Shown here: positions 8,018 to 16,917 of the stretch, piece after piece
Position numbering within the stretch: position 1 is the stretch's first letter
Layout of the letters: each line of letters starts with the position of its first letter
Assembly: GCA_003130845.1 (NCBI GenBank)
Contig: QEXW01000098.1
Coordinates: 1-36,432 of the forward strand
Length of the DNA: 36,432 bases
Origin: Anaerolineae bacterium
GTDB lineage: Bacteria; Chloroflexota; Anaerolineae; Anaerolineales; Villigracilaceae
Direction: 5' to 3'
The notes under the pieces: model-generated
Seen by the model: only the letters and a program-made list of their open reading frames with translations
The model's database searches: none
What the model was told of the DNA's origin: nothing
Made by a program: the position numbers and the translations under genes

Positions 8018-8024
8018 TGAAAAT

Positions 8025-9386
8025 TTATAAGCCGGCATTCACTTCGGCCACTGCGGCGCGCAGAGATTCTAGTCCTTGGTTGATTTCATCATACGTGATG
8101 ACAAGTGGCGGCTCGATGCGAATGGTTTGGGCGCTGGTCAGCGTACCGGCCACCAACACGCCACGCTTAAAGAGTGCCGCTGCGACCTGTCCGCCGATTT
8201 CAGGTCTTTGGAAGTGCTGGCCAATGAGCAAGCCTTTGCCGGTCACATCTTTATAGACTCGTGGATATTGGGCAGCCAACTCTTTGACCTGTGGCAAGAT
8301 GTAGTTACCCTTTTCCTCTGCCGCTTCCCACAGTCGGTCGCGCAGGGTGACGTTGATGGCTGCAATCGCCGCCGAACAGGCCAGTGCGCCACCGCCGGTG
8401 GTGGTGGTTTGCAGGAAGGGATTGGGGTACATGAACGGCTGGAAAATCTCTTCGGTGGTGATGACGGCACTGATGGGCATCACGCCACCCCCCAACGACT
8501 TGGCGACCGCGATGATGTCGGGGACGACGTTCCAATGTTCCACGCCCCACAGTTTGCCCGTGCGGCCCAGGCCAGTTTGCACTTCATCGGCAATCAGGAG
8601 GGCGCCATAGTGCTTAGTCGCCGCTCGGATGCGCGGCCAAAAGTCATCGGGCGGCACAATGCCACCCGCCTCGCCCTGAATCGGCTCCATCAAAACTGCA
8701 GCGACGCCAATTCCCACTTTATCGCAAATTTCGAGCTGCCGTTCGACCGCCTCGGCATCGCCAAATGGAACGTGATAGACCGGCCCGCCATACATCACCC
8801 CAACCGGCTGACGGTAGTCGGCCTTGCCCATCATCGAAAGGGACCCCATCGTTTTGCCATGAAAACCCTTGACGGCAGCAATAAAAGCCGGCTTTTGGGT
8901 ATACACTTTGGCGAGTTTGATAGAGGCTTCAATGGCCTCGGTGCCGCTGGCGGCAAACCAAGCATATTTCAGGTCGCCCGGCGTAATTTCAGCCAACAAC
9001 TTGGCTAACACACCGCGCAGGGGGTCAATCAGTTCTTGGCTCGGCATGGGCGTGCGCAACAGCTGGGATTGAACCGCCGCCACAACTTCAGGATGCCCCC
9101 AGCCCAAATCCATCATGCCGTACCCACCCAAAAAGTCAATATACTTGCGCCCAAGCACATCTTCAAACGTCGCGCCGCGTCCGGTCCACTCGGTGGCCGC
9201 CCACTGCCCGGCCTGTGTGACTGATTTGCGATAATCGAGCCAGCCTTTGTTGAAGTGTTCGGCAAAATTGTGCATGGATTCACTGATAATCCACTTGCCG
9301 AGGTCTTCTGGTGGGCGTTCAGGATTTTCAATGATTTTCAACCACTTTTGCGCATATTCTTGCGCCGATTGCAGGTTTTGTGGCAT
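8025..9386 (-). CDS. patA: Putrescine aminotransferase (PatA/YgjG-type, class III)
   Basis: A 453-residue PLP enzyme that transfers the amino group of putrescine (and perhaps cadaverine) to 2-oxoglutarate, giving 4-aminobutanal/pyrroline. It resembles E. coli YgjG along its whole length as I recall that sequence: GWLDYRKSVTQAGQWAATEW near residue 47, SQELIDPLRGVLAKLLAE, HVPFGD, LIADEVQTGLGRTGK, the PLP-lysine segment IIAVAKSLGGGVMPI and a C-terminal GTLTSAQTIRIEPPL. The start at 9386 is chosen for its AAAGGAG site six bases upstream; an earlier in-frame start at 9437 would overlap the symporter gene and lacks a site. It lies next to the pot operon, which supports a polyamine substrate. It ends at a terminator. 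Confidence 0.88.
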   Translation of the reverse strand: MPQNLQSAQEYAQKWLKIIENPERPPEDLGKWIISESMHNFAEHFNKGWLDYRKSVTQAGQWAATEWTGRGATFEDVLGRKYIDFLGGYGMMDLGWGHPEVVAAVQSQLLRTPMPSQELIDPLRGVLAKLLAEITPGDLKYAWFAASGTEAIEASIKLAKVYTQKPAFIAAVKGFHGKTMGSLSMMGKADYRQPVGVMYGGPVYHVPFGDAEAVERQLEICDKVGIGVAAVLMEPIQGEAGGIVPPDDFWPRIRAATKHYGALLIADEVQTGLGRTGKLWGVEHWNVVPDIIAVAKSLGGGVMPISAVITTEEIFQPFMYPNPFLQTTTTGGGALACSAAIAAINVTLRDRLWEAAEEKGNYILPQVKELAAQYPRVYKDVTGKGLLIGQHFQRPEIGGQVAAALFKRGVLVAGTLTSAQTIRIEPPLVITYDEINQGLESLRAAVAEVNAGL

Positions 9387-9396
9387 AGTTTCTCCT

Positions 9397-11064
9397 TTAG
9401 TCATCATACTCTTCTGGTCGCATCTTGCGCAGCGCATCCTTGAGCGGCGTTACTCCCAAGTAGTGGAAGGGATTGGTATCCAGCGGGTTGCCGTCAATAT
9501 CCGTAATCGGGCGAGGCGCATCTTGCTTTTGGGTTAGCAGAGAAACCACCACCATCGCAGCCAAGGAGAAGAAGAAAGCCGGAAAAGAGGCGATATAGAC
9601 GGCATCCCAAAAAGCGCAATCCATCCCAATCGCCGGGTCGCTCAACAAACTCAAATCGCCGCCTGAACAGACGAGCGCGGTGGAGGGGCCGCCCAAGCCA
9701 ATATGATATGCAATCCAGGTGAAGACCGCCCAAGAGGCAAAACCGCCCACAAAGGCCGCTGCCGCCCCCCATTGGTTGGCTTTTTTCCAATACATCCCAA
9801 AGGCAAACGGCACAAACAAGCCGACCAACAAGAGAGTCCAGGCCACCACACCGAGTTCATAAATGACCGAAGCCGTGATAGCAATCACAACCCCAATCAA
9901 GCCGTTAATGAAAACCATGATGCGCGTCCATTTGACTTCACTCACCGCATCGAGCCGCTTTCCAAAGAGCGGGAATAGATTCTGCGTCACCACCGAAGCG
10001 CCGGCCAGCAGAGAACTATCCGAGGTGCTCATCAGCGCTGAAGCCAGCGCCGCCATAAAGATGGCCGTCAGCACCGGTGGGACGTATTGCAAGGCAGCCA
10101 TCACTAGGACGTTGTCGGGATTTTCCAGCCCAGGGTTGAGTTGGAACATCATAATGCCCACCAGCGGCGACATAATCCCGAAGAACAGATACAAGATGCC
10201 CGCCAGATACGTCCCCCACACAGCCGTCGATTCGTTCCGCGCTGACATGGAGCGCTGGAACAAGTCTTGGGTCGGCACCGAACCCAGGCCAATGGCCATC
10301 CACGCCGCCGCCCAGTACATCCATCCGCTAGCGCCAAAATAGCCAAGATACCCCGCCTCGCCTGCCATATCGGGCAAGAGGGTAAAAGGCTTGGGGTTAT
10401 AAAGCGTAGCGGTAATGCTGGTTAGCCCTTGCCAACCGCCAACTGCATTCAACACGAAGATAAAAATCAACGTCACGCCGCCGGCAGTGAAAAACATTTG
10501 AATAAAATCGAGCAGGGTATCGGCCAACATCCCCCCTAGCATGGTATAGCCCGTCACCCAGATGGCAACCAGCACCATGCCCACTTCAATCGGCACATTC
10601 GGAAAGAGGGCGTTGACAATCGTGCCAGAAGCCACCAATTGTGCACCCGTCCAAACGAAGTAGGTCATCAGCTGAGCCAGCGAGGCCAAAATGGTCATGC
10701 CCTTACCATAGCGCCGTTCGAAAAAGTCCACAATGGTCAGATAGCGCGCACGGCGCATCAGACGGGTAAAAAAGAACCCTGAAAGGAAAAGACAGGCTGC
10801 CGCGCCAAAGGGGTCAAAAATCACCCCCTGGAAACCGTACTGATAGCCCGTAGAAGAAGCACCCAGCAGCGTTTCCGCGGCAAACCAGGTGGCCATGACC
10901 GAGGCGCCGACCATGTAAATCGGTAATCGGCGCCCAGCCACAATGTAATCGGCAGCATCGGCGACTTTGCGTGAAGCCCACAGACCGACCCCCATGCGGA
11001 CCAAGAAAAAGCCCACAATGAACGTTACAATCAACCAAACATACGGATAGCCTTCCAGTTCCAT
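9397..11064 (-). CDS. Sodium:solute symporter (SSS family), copy 2
   Basis: A 555-residue membrane protein of the SSS family with about 13 hydrophobic segments, paralogous to the one at 118-1713 (GRRLPIYMVGASVMATWFAA, GVIFDPFGA, TSDSSLLAG near residue 350). It differs by a longer loop late in the protein with three Cys (ALVCSGGDLSLL and GMDCAFWD) and a longer C-terminal tail. It lies between the semialdehyde dehydrogenase gene and patA, ten bases from the latter, so it is co-transcribed with catabolic genes and probably imports their substrate, for example an amine, beta-alanine or GABA. That substrate is inference. Confidence 0.9.
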   Translation of the reverse strand: MELEGYPYVWLIVTFIVGFFLVRMGVGLWASRKVADAADYIVAGRRLPIYMVGASVMATWFAAETLLGASSTGYQYGFQGVIFDPFGAAACLFLSGFFFTRLMRRARYLTIVDFFERRYGKGMTILASLAQLMTYFVWTGAQLVASGTIVNALFPNVPIEVGMVLVAIWVTGYTMLGGMLADTLLDFIQMFFTAGGVTLIFIFVLNAVGGWQGLTSITATLYNPKPFTLLPDMAGEAGYLGYFGASGWMYWAAAWMAIGLGSVPTQDLFQRSMSARNESTAVWGTYLAGILYLFFGIMSPLVGIMMFQLNPGLENPDNVLVMAALQYVPPVLTAIFMAALASALMSTSDSSLLAGASVVTQNLFPLFGKRLDAVSEVKWTRIMVFINGLIGVVIAITASVIYELGVVAWTLLLVGLFVPFAFGMYWKKANQWGAAAAFVGGFASWAVFTWIAYHIGLGGPSTALVCSGGDLSLLSDPAIGMDCAFWDAVYIASFPAFFFSLAAMVVVSLLTQKQDAPRPITDIDGNPLDTNPFHYLGVTPLKDALRKMRPEEYDD

Positions 11065-11095
11065 AACACTCCATGCTCCTTTTTTGGTGAAATGT

Positions 11096-11113
11096 CCCGT
11101 CCCCTCAGACGGG
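11096..11113 (-). promoter_or_regulatory. Small intergenic hairpin
   Basis: CCCGTC (11096-11101) and GACGGG (11108-11113) form a 6-bp stem with a six-base loop in the gap between the dehydrogenase gene and symporter 2. There is no T-tract, so it is not a clear terminator. It matches the pattern of hairpins in other gaps of this island. Confidence 0.35.
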
Positions 11114-11145
11114 TAAATCTAGCACGCCTGGTTAAACAAATCGTT

Positions 11146-12615
11146 TTAGAATTTTCTCGTCCACTCCTTTGGCCAGCGTTCCACGATGACCTTCTTCTGA
11201 GTGAAGAACTCCACCGCGTCCATGCCCTGCGCGTGCAGGTCTCCATAGAACGAATCTTTCCAACCGGAGAAGGGATAGAACGCCATCGGCGCCGCTACGC
11301 CGATATTGATACCAATGTTACCGGCTTCCACCTCGTAGCGGAATTTACGAGCGGCTGCCCCACTCGAGGTAAACAAACTGGCCTGATTGCCATACGCCTG
11401 CTGATTGGCTAAGGCAATCGCTTCATCAATCGTTTGGACGTGCATAATCCCCAGCACCGGGCCGAAGATTTCGGTTTTCCACACTTCGCTTTCGGGCTTC
11501 ATATCCATCAAAATCGTGGGACGCACGAAACTGCCCTTTTCGTAACCGGGGATGACCGTTCCTCGCCCATCCACCGGCACGGAAGCGCCCTCCGCCGCGC
11601 CCAAACCGATTAAGTGTTCAATGCGCGCCTTGCTCTGCTGGCTAATCACCGCCCCCATTTGCACGCCCTCGTCCATACCGTAACCTACCTTACGGGTGGC
11701 CGCCGCCTCGCAAATGCCTTCGCAAAACTCATTGCGCGCCTCGCCCACCGTCACCGCCCAAGAGACAGCCAAACAGCGCTGACCAGCGCACCCAAAGGCC
11801 GAATCGGCGATAATCTTAACCGCCATTTCCATATCGGCATCGGGCATGACAATCACCGGGTTCTTGGCGCCGCCCTGCGCTTGCACGCGCTTGCCGTTGG
11901 CTGCTGCACGGCTATAAACGTATTTGGCTACGTTCGATGAGCCAACGAACGTGATTCCGCGCACGGCCGGATGGTCGAGCAGACCATCCACCGCTTCTTT
12001 CGCCCCGTTCACCATATTCAACACCCCGGGCGGAAAACCGGCCTGTTCGATAAGCCGGAAGATAATCTGCATGGCAGTTGGCACCTTTTCAGAGGGCTTG
12101 ACGATGTAGGTGTTGCCGGTTGCCACCGCATAGGGCAGGTACCAGAACGGAATCATGCCCGGAAAGTTGAACGGGGCAATCGTTGCCACCACGCCTAGCG
12201 GCTGGCGCATCATCATTTCATCAATCCCAGCAGCAATATCCTCACTGATTTCGCCTTTCATCAGCATCGGCATCCCGCAGGCCACCTCCACGTTTTCGAT
12301 GGCGCGCACCATCTCGGCTTTGGCTTCCTCGAAGGTCTTACCACTTTCATCAGTAATGGCGCGGCTAATTTCAGCCATGTTTGCTTTGAGCAAGTCGCGC
12401 AGACGAAAAAGCGGCTGAATCCGCTCCTGAACCGGGGTGCGCCGCCAGGCCGGAAAGGCAGCAGCAGCAGCCTGTGCAGCCGCTTCCACATCCGAAAGCC
12501 GGCCGAGGGGGGTACGTGCGCGAACTTCACCGGTGGCGGGGTTAATCACTTCTACGTACTCTGCCACGTCGGGTTCAACCCACTGTCCATTGATGTAGTT
12601 TAGAACTTTTTGCAT
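11146..12615 (-). CDS. mmsA: CoA-acylating methylmalonate/malonate-semialdehyde dehydrogenase
   Basis: A 489-residue aldehyde dehydrogenase of the MMSDH/IolA branch, which turns methylmalonate or malonate semialdehyde plus CoA and NAD+ into propionyl- or acetyl-CoA and CO2. Family marks are the N-terminal YINGQWVEP, the [16 protein letters not shown] block, the catalytic Cys in [11 protein letters not shown] (about residue 284) and the C-terminal block [16 protein letters not shown] followed by VEFFTQKK. The start follows GGAGAA; an overlapping ATG four bases earlier is out of frame. It lies downstream of two transaminase genes that could supply the semialdehyde, for instance from beta-alanine. 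Confidence 0.92.
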   Translation of the reverse strand: MQKVLNYINGQWVEPDVAEYVEVINPATGEVRARTPLGRLSDVEAAAQAAAAAFPAWRRTPVQERIQPLFRLRDLLKANMAEISRAITDESGKTFEEAKAEMVRAIENVEVACGMPMLMKGEISEDIAAGIDEMMMRQPLGVVATIAPFNFPGMIPFWYLPYAVATGNTYIVKPSEKVPTAMQIIFRLIEQAGFPPGVLNMVNGAKEAVDGLLDHPAVRGITFVGSSNVAKYVYSRAAANGKRVQAQGGAKNPVIVMPDADMEMAVKIIADSAFGCAGQRCLAVSWAVTVGEARNEFCEGICEAAATRKVGYGMDEGVQMGAVISQQSKARIEHLIGLGAAEGASVPVDGRGTVIPGYEKGSFVRPTILMDMKPESEVWKTEIFGPVLGIMHVQTIDEAIALANQQAYGNQASLFTSSGAAARKFRYEVEAGNIGINIGVAAPMAFYPFSGWKDSFYGDLHAQGMDAVEFFTQKKVIVERWPKEWTRKF

Positions 12616-12629
12616 ACATTTCTCCGAAT

Positions 12630-12668
12630 TTGGCGATTGGTACGTGGTCATGGGTTATCCATCGCCAA
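12630..12668 (-). promoter_or_regulatory. Intergenic inverted repeat upstream of mmsA
   Basis: TTGGCGAT (12630-12637) and ATCGCCAA (12661-12668) are perfect 8-bp arms 23 bases apart, filling the gap between the aminotransferase stop and the mmsA start. No T-tract follows. An operator or an mRNA processing hairpin is possible. Confidence 0.35.
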
Positions 12669-14003
12669 TCACGCTGGGCCAGTGACCGCTTTATCCGCAA
12701 TCGCGAGCGCCTTTTCAATGATTGTCAGCCCTTCATCGAGTTGTTCTCTAGTAATGCACAACGGCGGCACGATGAACACCATGCTGCCCATATTGTTTGC
12801 CATCAGGAAGGTGAACAGACCGTTCTCACGCAGGAATTTGCCAATTTGTCCCATCACGCTGGCAGGCATCACGGCCTTACTCTCACGGTCCTGAACGAGC
12901 TCGATGGTGGAAAATAGGCCGATATAGCGTACATCACCCACCGAGAGATGCGCCGCTTTGATGGCCTCCAGCCGCTCACCGAGATACTTTCCAACGGCAC
13001 GCGCGTTTTCGATGAGATGGTCTTCTTCGTACACTTCGATGGTTGCCAGTGCAGCCGCCGCCGAAAGCGCGTGACCGTTATACGTCAGGCCAGCGTACAG
13101 GTATTTGTCCTCAAAGAATTCCGCAATCTTCTCACTGACGATGACCGCACCCAGCGGAGCGTACCCACTGGTAATGCCCTTGGCGGTCGTGATTATATCG
13201 GGAACAACCTGCCAGTTATCCACCGCAAACCACTGGCCAGTGCGCCCCCAGCCGCTCATCACCTCATCGGAGATGAGCAAGATGCCATATTTATCGCAAA
13301 TTTCGCGTACACGCGGCCAGTAATCATCCGGCGGCACGATGAGACCGTTCGAGCCAACCACCCCCTCCATGATGACAGCGGCGATTTTCTCCGGGCCTTC
13401 ATACTGGATGACTTCTTCGAGATGGCGGATGCACTCGCGATGACACGTTTCGCGCTTTTGCCCGAACGGGCAGCGATAACAGTGCGGGTCGAGAAAATGC
13501 ACCACACCCGGCATGGCCGGTTCCACGGCCAGGCGACGGTAATCGCCGGTCAGCGCAATCGAGCCATGTGTGGCGCCGTGATACGAGCGGTAACGTGCCA
13601 GAATTTTGTGCCGACCGGTGTAAAAGCGCGCAATTTTGATGGCGTTTTCGTTGGCTTCTGCCCCACCCAACGTAAAAAACGTCTTTTTAAGATTTCCTGG
13701 CGTCACTTCGGCCAATTTTTTGCCCAATTTCGCACGCACTTCAGTGGTATTGCCAGGATGAACGAAGCAAATCTGCGCCGCCTGTTCTTGGATGGCCTTC
13801 ACGACCTTCGGATGCTGGTGGCCGATGTTGGTATTCATGAGCTGCGAGGAAAAATCCAAGTAGCGTTTACCATCGGTATCCCAAAAATACACTCCCTCGG
13901 CGCGGGCAACCGGAATCGGATTCACCTGATTTTGTACCGACCAGGAAAAAAAAGTATATTCCTTGCTCAGGTCAATAATTTCCTGAGTAGACAATTCGCT
14001 CAT
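12669..14003 (-). CDS. Class III aminotransferase (beta-alanine/taurine--pyruvate type)
   Basis: A 444-residue PLP enzyme of the omega-amino-acid transaminase group. Visible marks are the start block PVARAEGVYFWDTDGKRYLD, the phosphate-binding region FFTLGGAEANENAIKIAR, the LLISDEVMSGWGRTG block with the cofactor Asp, and the Schiff-base Lys in ITTAKGITSGYAPLGAV (about residue 270). A short Cys-rich insert (HCYRCPFGQKRETCHREC, about residues 173-190) is notable and occurs in some relatives of taurine--pyruvate transaminase. Its position two genes from mmsA suggests it makes malonate semialdehyde from beta-alanine. GABA, taurine or 3-aminoisobutyrate are alternatives. Confidence 0.85.
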   Translation of the reverse strand: MSELSTQEIIDLSKEYTFFSWSVQNQVNPIPVARAEGVYFWDTDGKRYLDFSSQLMNTNIGHQHPKVVKAIQEQAAQICFVHPGNTTEVRAKLGKKLAEVTPGNLKKTFFTLGGAEANENAIKIARFYTGRHKILARYRSYHGATHGSIALTGDYRRLAVEPAMPGVVHFLDPHCYRCPFGQKRETCHRECIRHLEEVIQYEGPEKIAAVIMEGVVGSNGLIVPPDDYWPRVREICDKYGILLISDEVMSGWGRTGQWFAVDNWQVVPDIITTAKGITSGYAPLGAVIVSEKIAEFFEDKYLYAGLTYNGHALSAAAALATIEVYEEDHLIENARAVGKYLGERLEAIKAAHLSVGDVRYIGLFSTIELVQDRESKAVMPASVMGQIGKFLRENGLFTFLMANNMGSMVFIVPPLCITREQLDEGLTIIEKALAIADKAVTGPA

Positions 14004-14015
14004 ACGCTCTCCGGT

Positions 14016-15314
14016 TTACTTCACATGCTTTACTACATCTGCGTACACTTCTAATGTCCGGTCAATATCCGCCTCGGTGTGGGAATAGCACAAGAACCAG
14101 GGTTCGCGCGGGTCATAATCGGGCATCACGCCGCGTTCCATGGCCGCTTCGGCCCAACGTAAATACAGAGCGCGGTCGCTTTCCGCCCAATCACGCTGAC
14201 AGGTCATCGAATCGATTCCAACCGCAAACGAAAACATGGCGGGATACCCGCTGACGACGGCTTGAATGCCATTTTCATCAAAAATTTCTTTCAACCCGTT
14301 CATCAAACGTGTCCCTCGTGCATGGATGGTTTCAAAGACCGGCTCGCGCTGCATGATTTTGAGCGTCGCCCAGGCACCGGCAATGCCCGGCTTGTTGTTG
14401 GTATAGGTGCCACCCTGCGAAACGCCGTGGCCGATGATGCTCATAATTTCTCGTTTGCCACCAAAGGCCGCAATCGGGTAGCCATTGCCGAGCGCTTTGG
14501 CATAGGTAGCCAGGTCGGGTTTGATGTTGTAATATTCCTGCGCACCACCTTTCGCAATCCGAAAGCCGGTCTTTACTTCATCCAAGATGAACACAGCGCC
14601 GTATTCGCTGGTCTTCTGGCGAATGAACTCCAAAAAACCTGGTTGGGGCAAAATCGCGGCACAATTCCCCTGGCACGGCTCGGTAATCACGGCAGCAATT
14701 TGTTCACCATAGGAACGCATGACGCGCTCAAAGCCCTCAAAATCATTGAAAGGCAAGGTCAATATCGTTTGACCCAATGCACGCGGAATACCAGAAGAGG
14801 CCGGAATAGGGATAGGGCTGCGTCGGTTGCCATAGGCTTCGGCCGGCGCATAGGTGCTCCACAGCGTATGGTCTTGAAAACCGTGATAGTTGCCCTCAAA
14901 TTTTAGAATGAGTTCACGGCCCGTGTAAGCACGCGCCACGCGGATGGCATGCATGGTGGCTTCTGTGCCTGAACAGGCTGTGCGCACCATCTCCACCCCC
15001 GGGCACATTTCAACTATCATCTCCGCTACGTCTAATTCCAGCTCGCTGGTCATCGCAAACAAAATGCCATTTTTGACTTCCTCGATGACCTTAGCATCCA
15101 CTTCATCGTAAGCATGCCCAAGGATAATCGGACCAAAGGCCATTCGATAGTCAATATATTCGTTGCCGCCCACATCCCACAAATGCGCCCCTTTCGCCTT
15201 TTTAACGTAGGGGGTAATGCCCTCACCCCAATAGCGGAAATTGGAATTAACGCCCAACGGCAAAACTTTTTTGGCGCGCTGTTGGACTTCGGCATTCTTT
15301 TCAAAATTTCTCAT
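14016..15314 (-). CDS. Class III aminotransferase, glutamate-1-semialdehyde aminomutase-like
   Basis: A 432-residue PLP enzyme similar in layout to HemL: CSGTEATMHAIRVARAYTGR, ILKFEGNYHGFQDHTLW, FILDEVKTGFRIAKGGAQ and the PLP-Lys in ATYAKALGNGYPIAAFGG. Several HemL hallmarks differ: RTACSGTEA instead of MVNSGTEA, DEVKTGFR instead of DEVMTGFR, ALGNGYPIAA instead of IGGGLPVGA. With no other haem biosynthesis gene nearby and two other transaminase genes beside it, a catabolic transaminase or aminomutase for an amino or beta-amino acid is more likely than haem synthesis. It is the first aminotransferase gene of the operon and has an AAAAGGAG ribosome site. Exact substrate unknown. Confidence 0.82.
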   Translation of the reverse strand: MRNFEKNAEVQQRAKKVLPLGVNSNFRYWGEGITPYVKKAKGAHLWDVGGNEYIDYRMAFGPIILGHAYDEVDAKVIEEVKNGILFAMTSELELDVAEMIVEMCPGVEMVRTACSGTEATMHAIRVARAYTGRELILKFEGNYHGFQDHTLWSTYAPAEAYGNRRSPIPIPASSGIPRALGQTILTLPFNDFEGFERVMRSYGEQIAAVITEPCQGNCAAILPQPGFLEFIRQKTSEYGAVFILDEVKTGFRIAKGGAQEYYNIKPDLATYAKALGNGYPIAAFGGKREIMSIIGHGVSQGGTYTNNKPGIAGAWATLKIMQREPVFETIHARGTRLMNGLKEIFDENGIQAVVSGYPAMFSFAVGIDSMTCQRDWAESDRALYLRWAEAAMERGVMPDYDPREPWFLCYSHTEADIDRTLEVYADVVKHVK

Positions 15315-15341
15315 ACGATGCTCCTTTTGAAGAACTCAATC

Positions 15342-15824
15342 CTACTCGTTTGATTCCGCCACCAAGTGAGACGGAATTCGCCACTGATACACATCCTTAA
15401 GCACCAATGGCACAATCGAAGTGGTCGTTTTTCGCACACCCGGCACTTTTCCTATCACCTCCGTCACAAAGCGGTACACCTCCGCCGTATCACGCGCCAA
15501 GACCTGCACACTGACATCAGTTTCACCAATCGAACAGGCCACATAGCTAATGTTCTCAAAGGTGGTCATTTTGTGCGCCACTTCGTGAATCGCATCTGAC
15601 TCACATTCCAGCCAAACATCCGCCGCCACGGTCAACCCGACCACCTTGGGATTGACCACTGCCGTCAGGTGAATGACATTTTCTTGGACCATGCGCTCAA
15701 TACGATAGCGAATCGCGCGCCCGGAGATGTTCCCGATTCGGCGCGCAATCTCAGCGGCCTGCATCCGCCCATCCTCCATCAAGCATTCGATAATTTTCAA
15801 ATCTGTTTTGTCTATTTTGTACAT
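15342..15824 (-). CDS. Lrp/AsnC family transcriptional regulator 2
   Basis: A 160-residue AsnC-type regulator: N-terminal winged helix (DLKIIECLMEDGRMQAAEIA, about residues 8-60) and a C-terminal RAM domain (about 70-145, ISYVACSIGETDVSVQVLAR). It differs clearly from regulator 1, so the two are not a recent duplication. It is the first gene of the aminotransferase-dehydrogenase-symporter operon, 27 bases before the next gene, and has its own strong promoter upstream. It probably senses an amino acid or amine used by that operon and regulates it together with itself. Confidence 0.92.
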   Translation of the reverse strand: MYKIDKTDLKIIECLMEDGRMQAAEIARRIGNISGRAIRYRIERMVQENVIHLTAVVNPKVVGLTVAADVWLECESDAIHEVAHKMTTFENISYVACSIGETDVSVQVLARDTAEVYRFVTEVIGKVPGVRKTTTSIVPLVLKDVYQWRIPSHLVAESNE

Positions 15825-15856
15825 AAATCAACCTTTTTTATTCCATTTCATACAAA

Positions 15857-15885
15857 ATCTTACCTTTTTTTTTCCGAAAAGTCAA
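15857..15885 (-). promoter_or_regulatory. Sigma70 promoter of the lrp2-aminotransferase operon
   Basis: On the minus strand TTGACT (15885-15880), 17 bases including nine A in a row, then TAAGAT (15862-15857). The leader of about 25 bases contains AAGG before the ATG at 15824. Confidence 0.75.
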
Positions 15886-15934
15886 CAGCCACATAGATTT
15901 TAGCGACCCGAATAAAAAAAGTCGCACTTGTCGG

Positions 15935-15962
15935 TTGACATATCGTTAAAGCAAGGTATAAT
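15935..15962 (+). promoter_or_regulatory. Sigma70 promoter of the S1-domain gene
   Basis: Perfect consensus hexamers TTGACA (15935-15940) and TATAAT (15957-15962) with 16 bases between. It drives the S1-domain gene at 16002 and is the strongest promoter in the window by match to consensus. Confidence 0.9.
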
Positions 15963-16001
15963 GAAAATTCGGCATTATCCCCGTAATTCAGGAGCAAACG
16001 T

Positions 16002-16856
16002 ATGACAACCACTGTGGCAGAACCCCTTTCCCCCGCCAGCGAGCTGAAGCCCAAAACCAAGCTGACGGGGAAAGTTATTAAAACTACTCTGGCAGGCGCC
16101 GTGCTAGATATTGGCACCGACTTGCCTGGCATTTTGCACATTTCACAAATGGCGGAAACCCCCGTCAAGCGGGTAGAAGATGTATTACAGGTAGGGCAAG
16201 AAGTAACGGTTTGGGTGCGCAAAACCCGCGCCGACCGCGTTGAGCTGACCATGATTCAGCCGATTGGGCTAGAATGGCGTGAAATCAAGCCAGAAATGGT
16301 GCTAAAAGGCAAAGTGGCCCGACTGGAAACCTATGGCGCGTTTGTCGAAATCGGTGCTGAGAGGCCCGGCCTGGTTCACATCAGCGAGATGGCCCATGGC
16401 TACGTCAAGACGCCTGGCGACATCGTCAAAGAAGGTGATGAAGTCGAAGTAATGGTTTTGGAAGTAGACCGCAAAAAGAAGCAAATCCGCCTGAGCATGA
16501 AGGCCGTCTTACCTCCCCCCGAAGAAAAAAAAGAAGAAAAAGTGGAAGCGCCTCGTGCCGAACGACCTGAACGCGGTGAGCGTGGTGAACGGAAAGAACG
16601 TGCCGAGCGCGGCGAGCAGGGCGAACGAAAACGCAGCGGCAAGAAAGGGAATAAACAGCCGCGCACGGAAAGAATCGAGTCCTTCTCCGATGCCTCCGCT
16701 GAGACTGAGCCTACCGCCTTTGAACTGGCTTGGCGTGAAGCGTTAGAGCGTGCCAAAGCCGAAAAGGCAGCCAAAGGACGCAAAATCAAATCCGAACAAC
16801 GCGAGCAAGAGGAAATCTTCGAGCGCACTCTCAAAAACCGCGTACCAACCGCATAA
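16002..16856 (+). CDS. Two-S1-domain RNA-binding protein with charged tail
   Basis: A 284-residue protein. Two S1 OB-fold repeats are visible: about residues 20-85 (LTGKVIKTTLAGAVLDIG, LPGILHISQM) and about 98-168 (LKGKVARLETYGAFVEIG, PGLVHISEM, KKKQIRLSMKAV). The second is closer to consensus. A low-complexity linker rich in Arg, Glu and Gly follows (about 172-225, repeats of ERGERGER type), then a charged helical tail. Proteins like this bind RNA or the ribosome as short relatives of ribosomal protein S1. With a consensus promoter, a clear AGGAG site and its own terminator it is a monocistronic, probably well expressed gene. Precise role unknown. Confidence 0.88.
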   Translation: MTTTVAEPLSPASELKPKTKLTGKVIKTTLAGAVLDIGTDLPGILHISQMAETPVKRVEDVLQVGQEVTVWVRKTRADRVELTMIQPIGLEWREIKPEMVLKGKVARLETYGAFVEIGAERPGLVHISEMAHGYVKTPGDIVKEGDEVEVMVLEVDRKKKQIRLSMKAVLPPPEEKKEEKVEAPRAERPERGERGERKERAERGEQGERKRSGKKGNKQPRTERIESFSDASAETEPTAFELAWREALERAKAEKAAKGRKIKSEQREQEEIFERTLKNRVPTA

Positions 16857-16874
16857 ACCCTTGGAACACCCTGC

Positions 16875-16913
16875 AAAACCGTAGAGCCGGCCAGAAGCTT
16901 GCTCTACGGTTTT
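16875..16913 (+). terminator. Intrinsic terminator of the S1-domain gene
   Basis: AAAACCGTAGAGC and GCTCTACGGTTTT form a perfect 13-bp inverted repeat with a 13-base loop; the 3' arm ends in four T. It lies 18 bases past the stop. Confidence 0.8.
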
Positions 16914-16917
16914 GATG

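Noticed and set aside
8076..9008. 310-codon plus-strand open frame
   Set aside because: Antisense to patA; no motif and low-plausibility protein composition.
12948..14054. 368-codon plus-strand open frame
   Set aside because: Antisense to the omega-transaminase gene, which has clear family motifs; the plus-strand protein has none.
14016..15314. Haem biosynthesis gene hemL
   Set aside because: Several HemL signature residues are changed and the context is amino-acid catabolism, so only the broader family was called.
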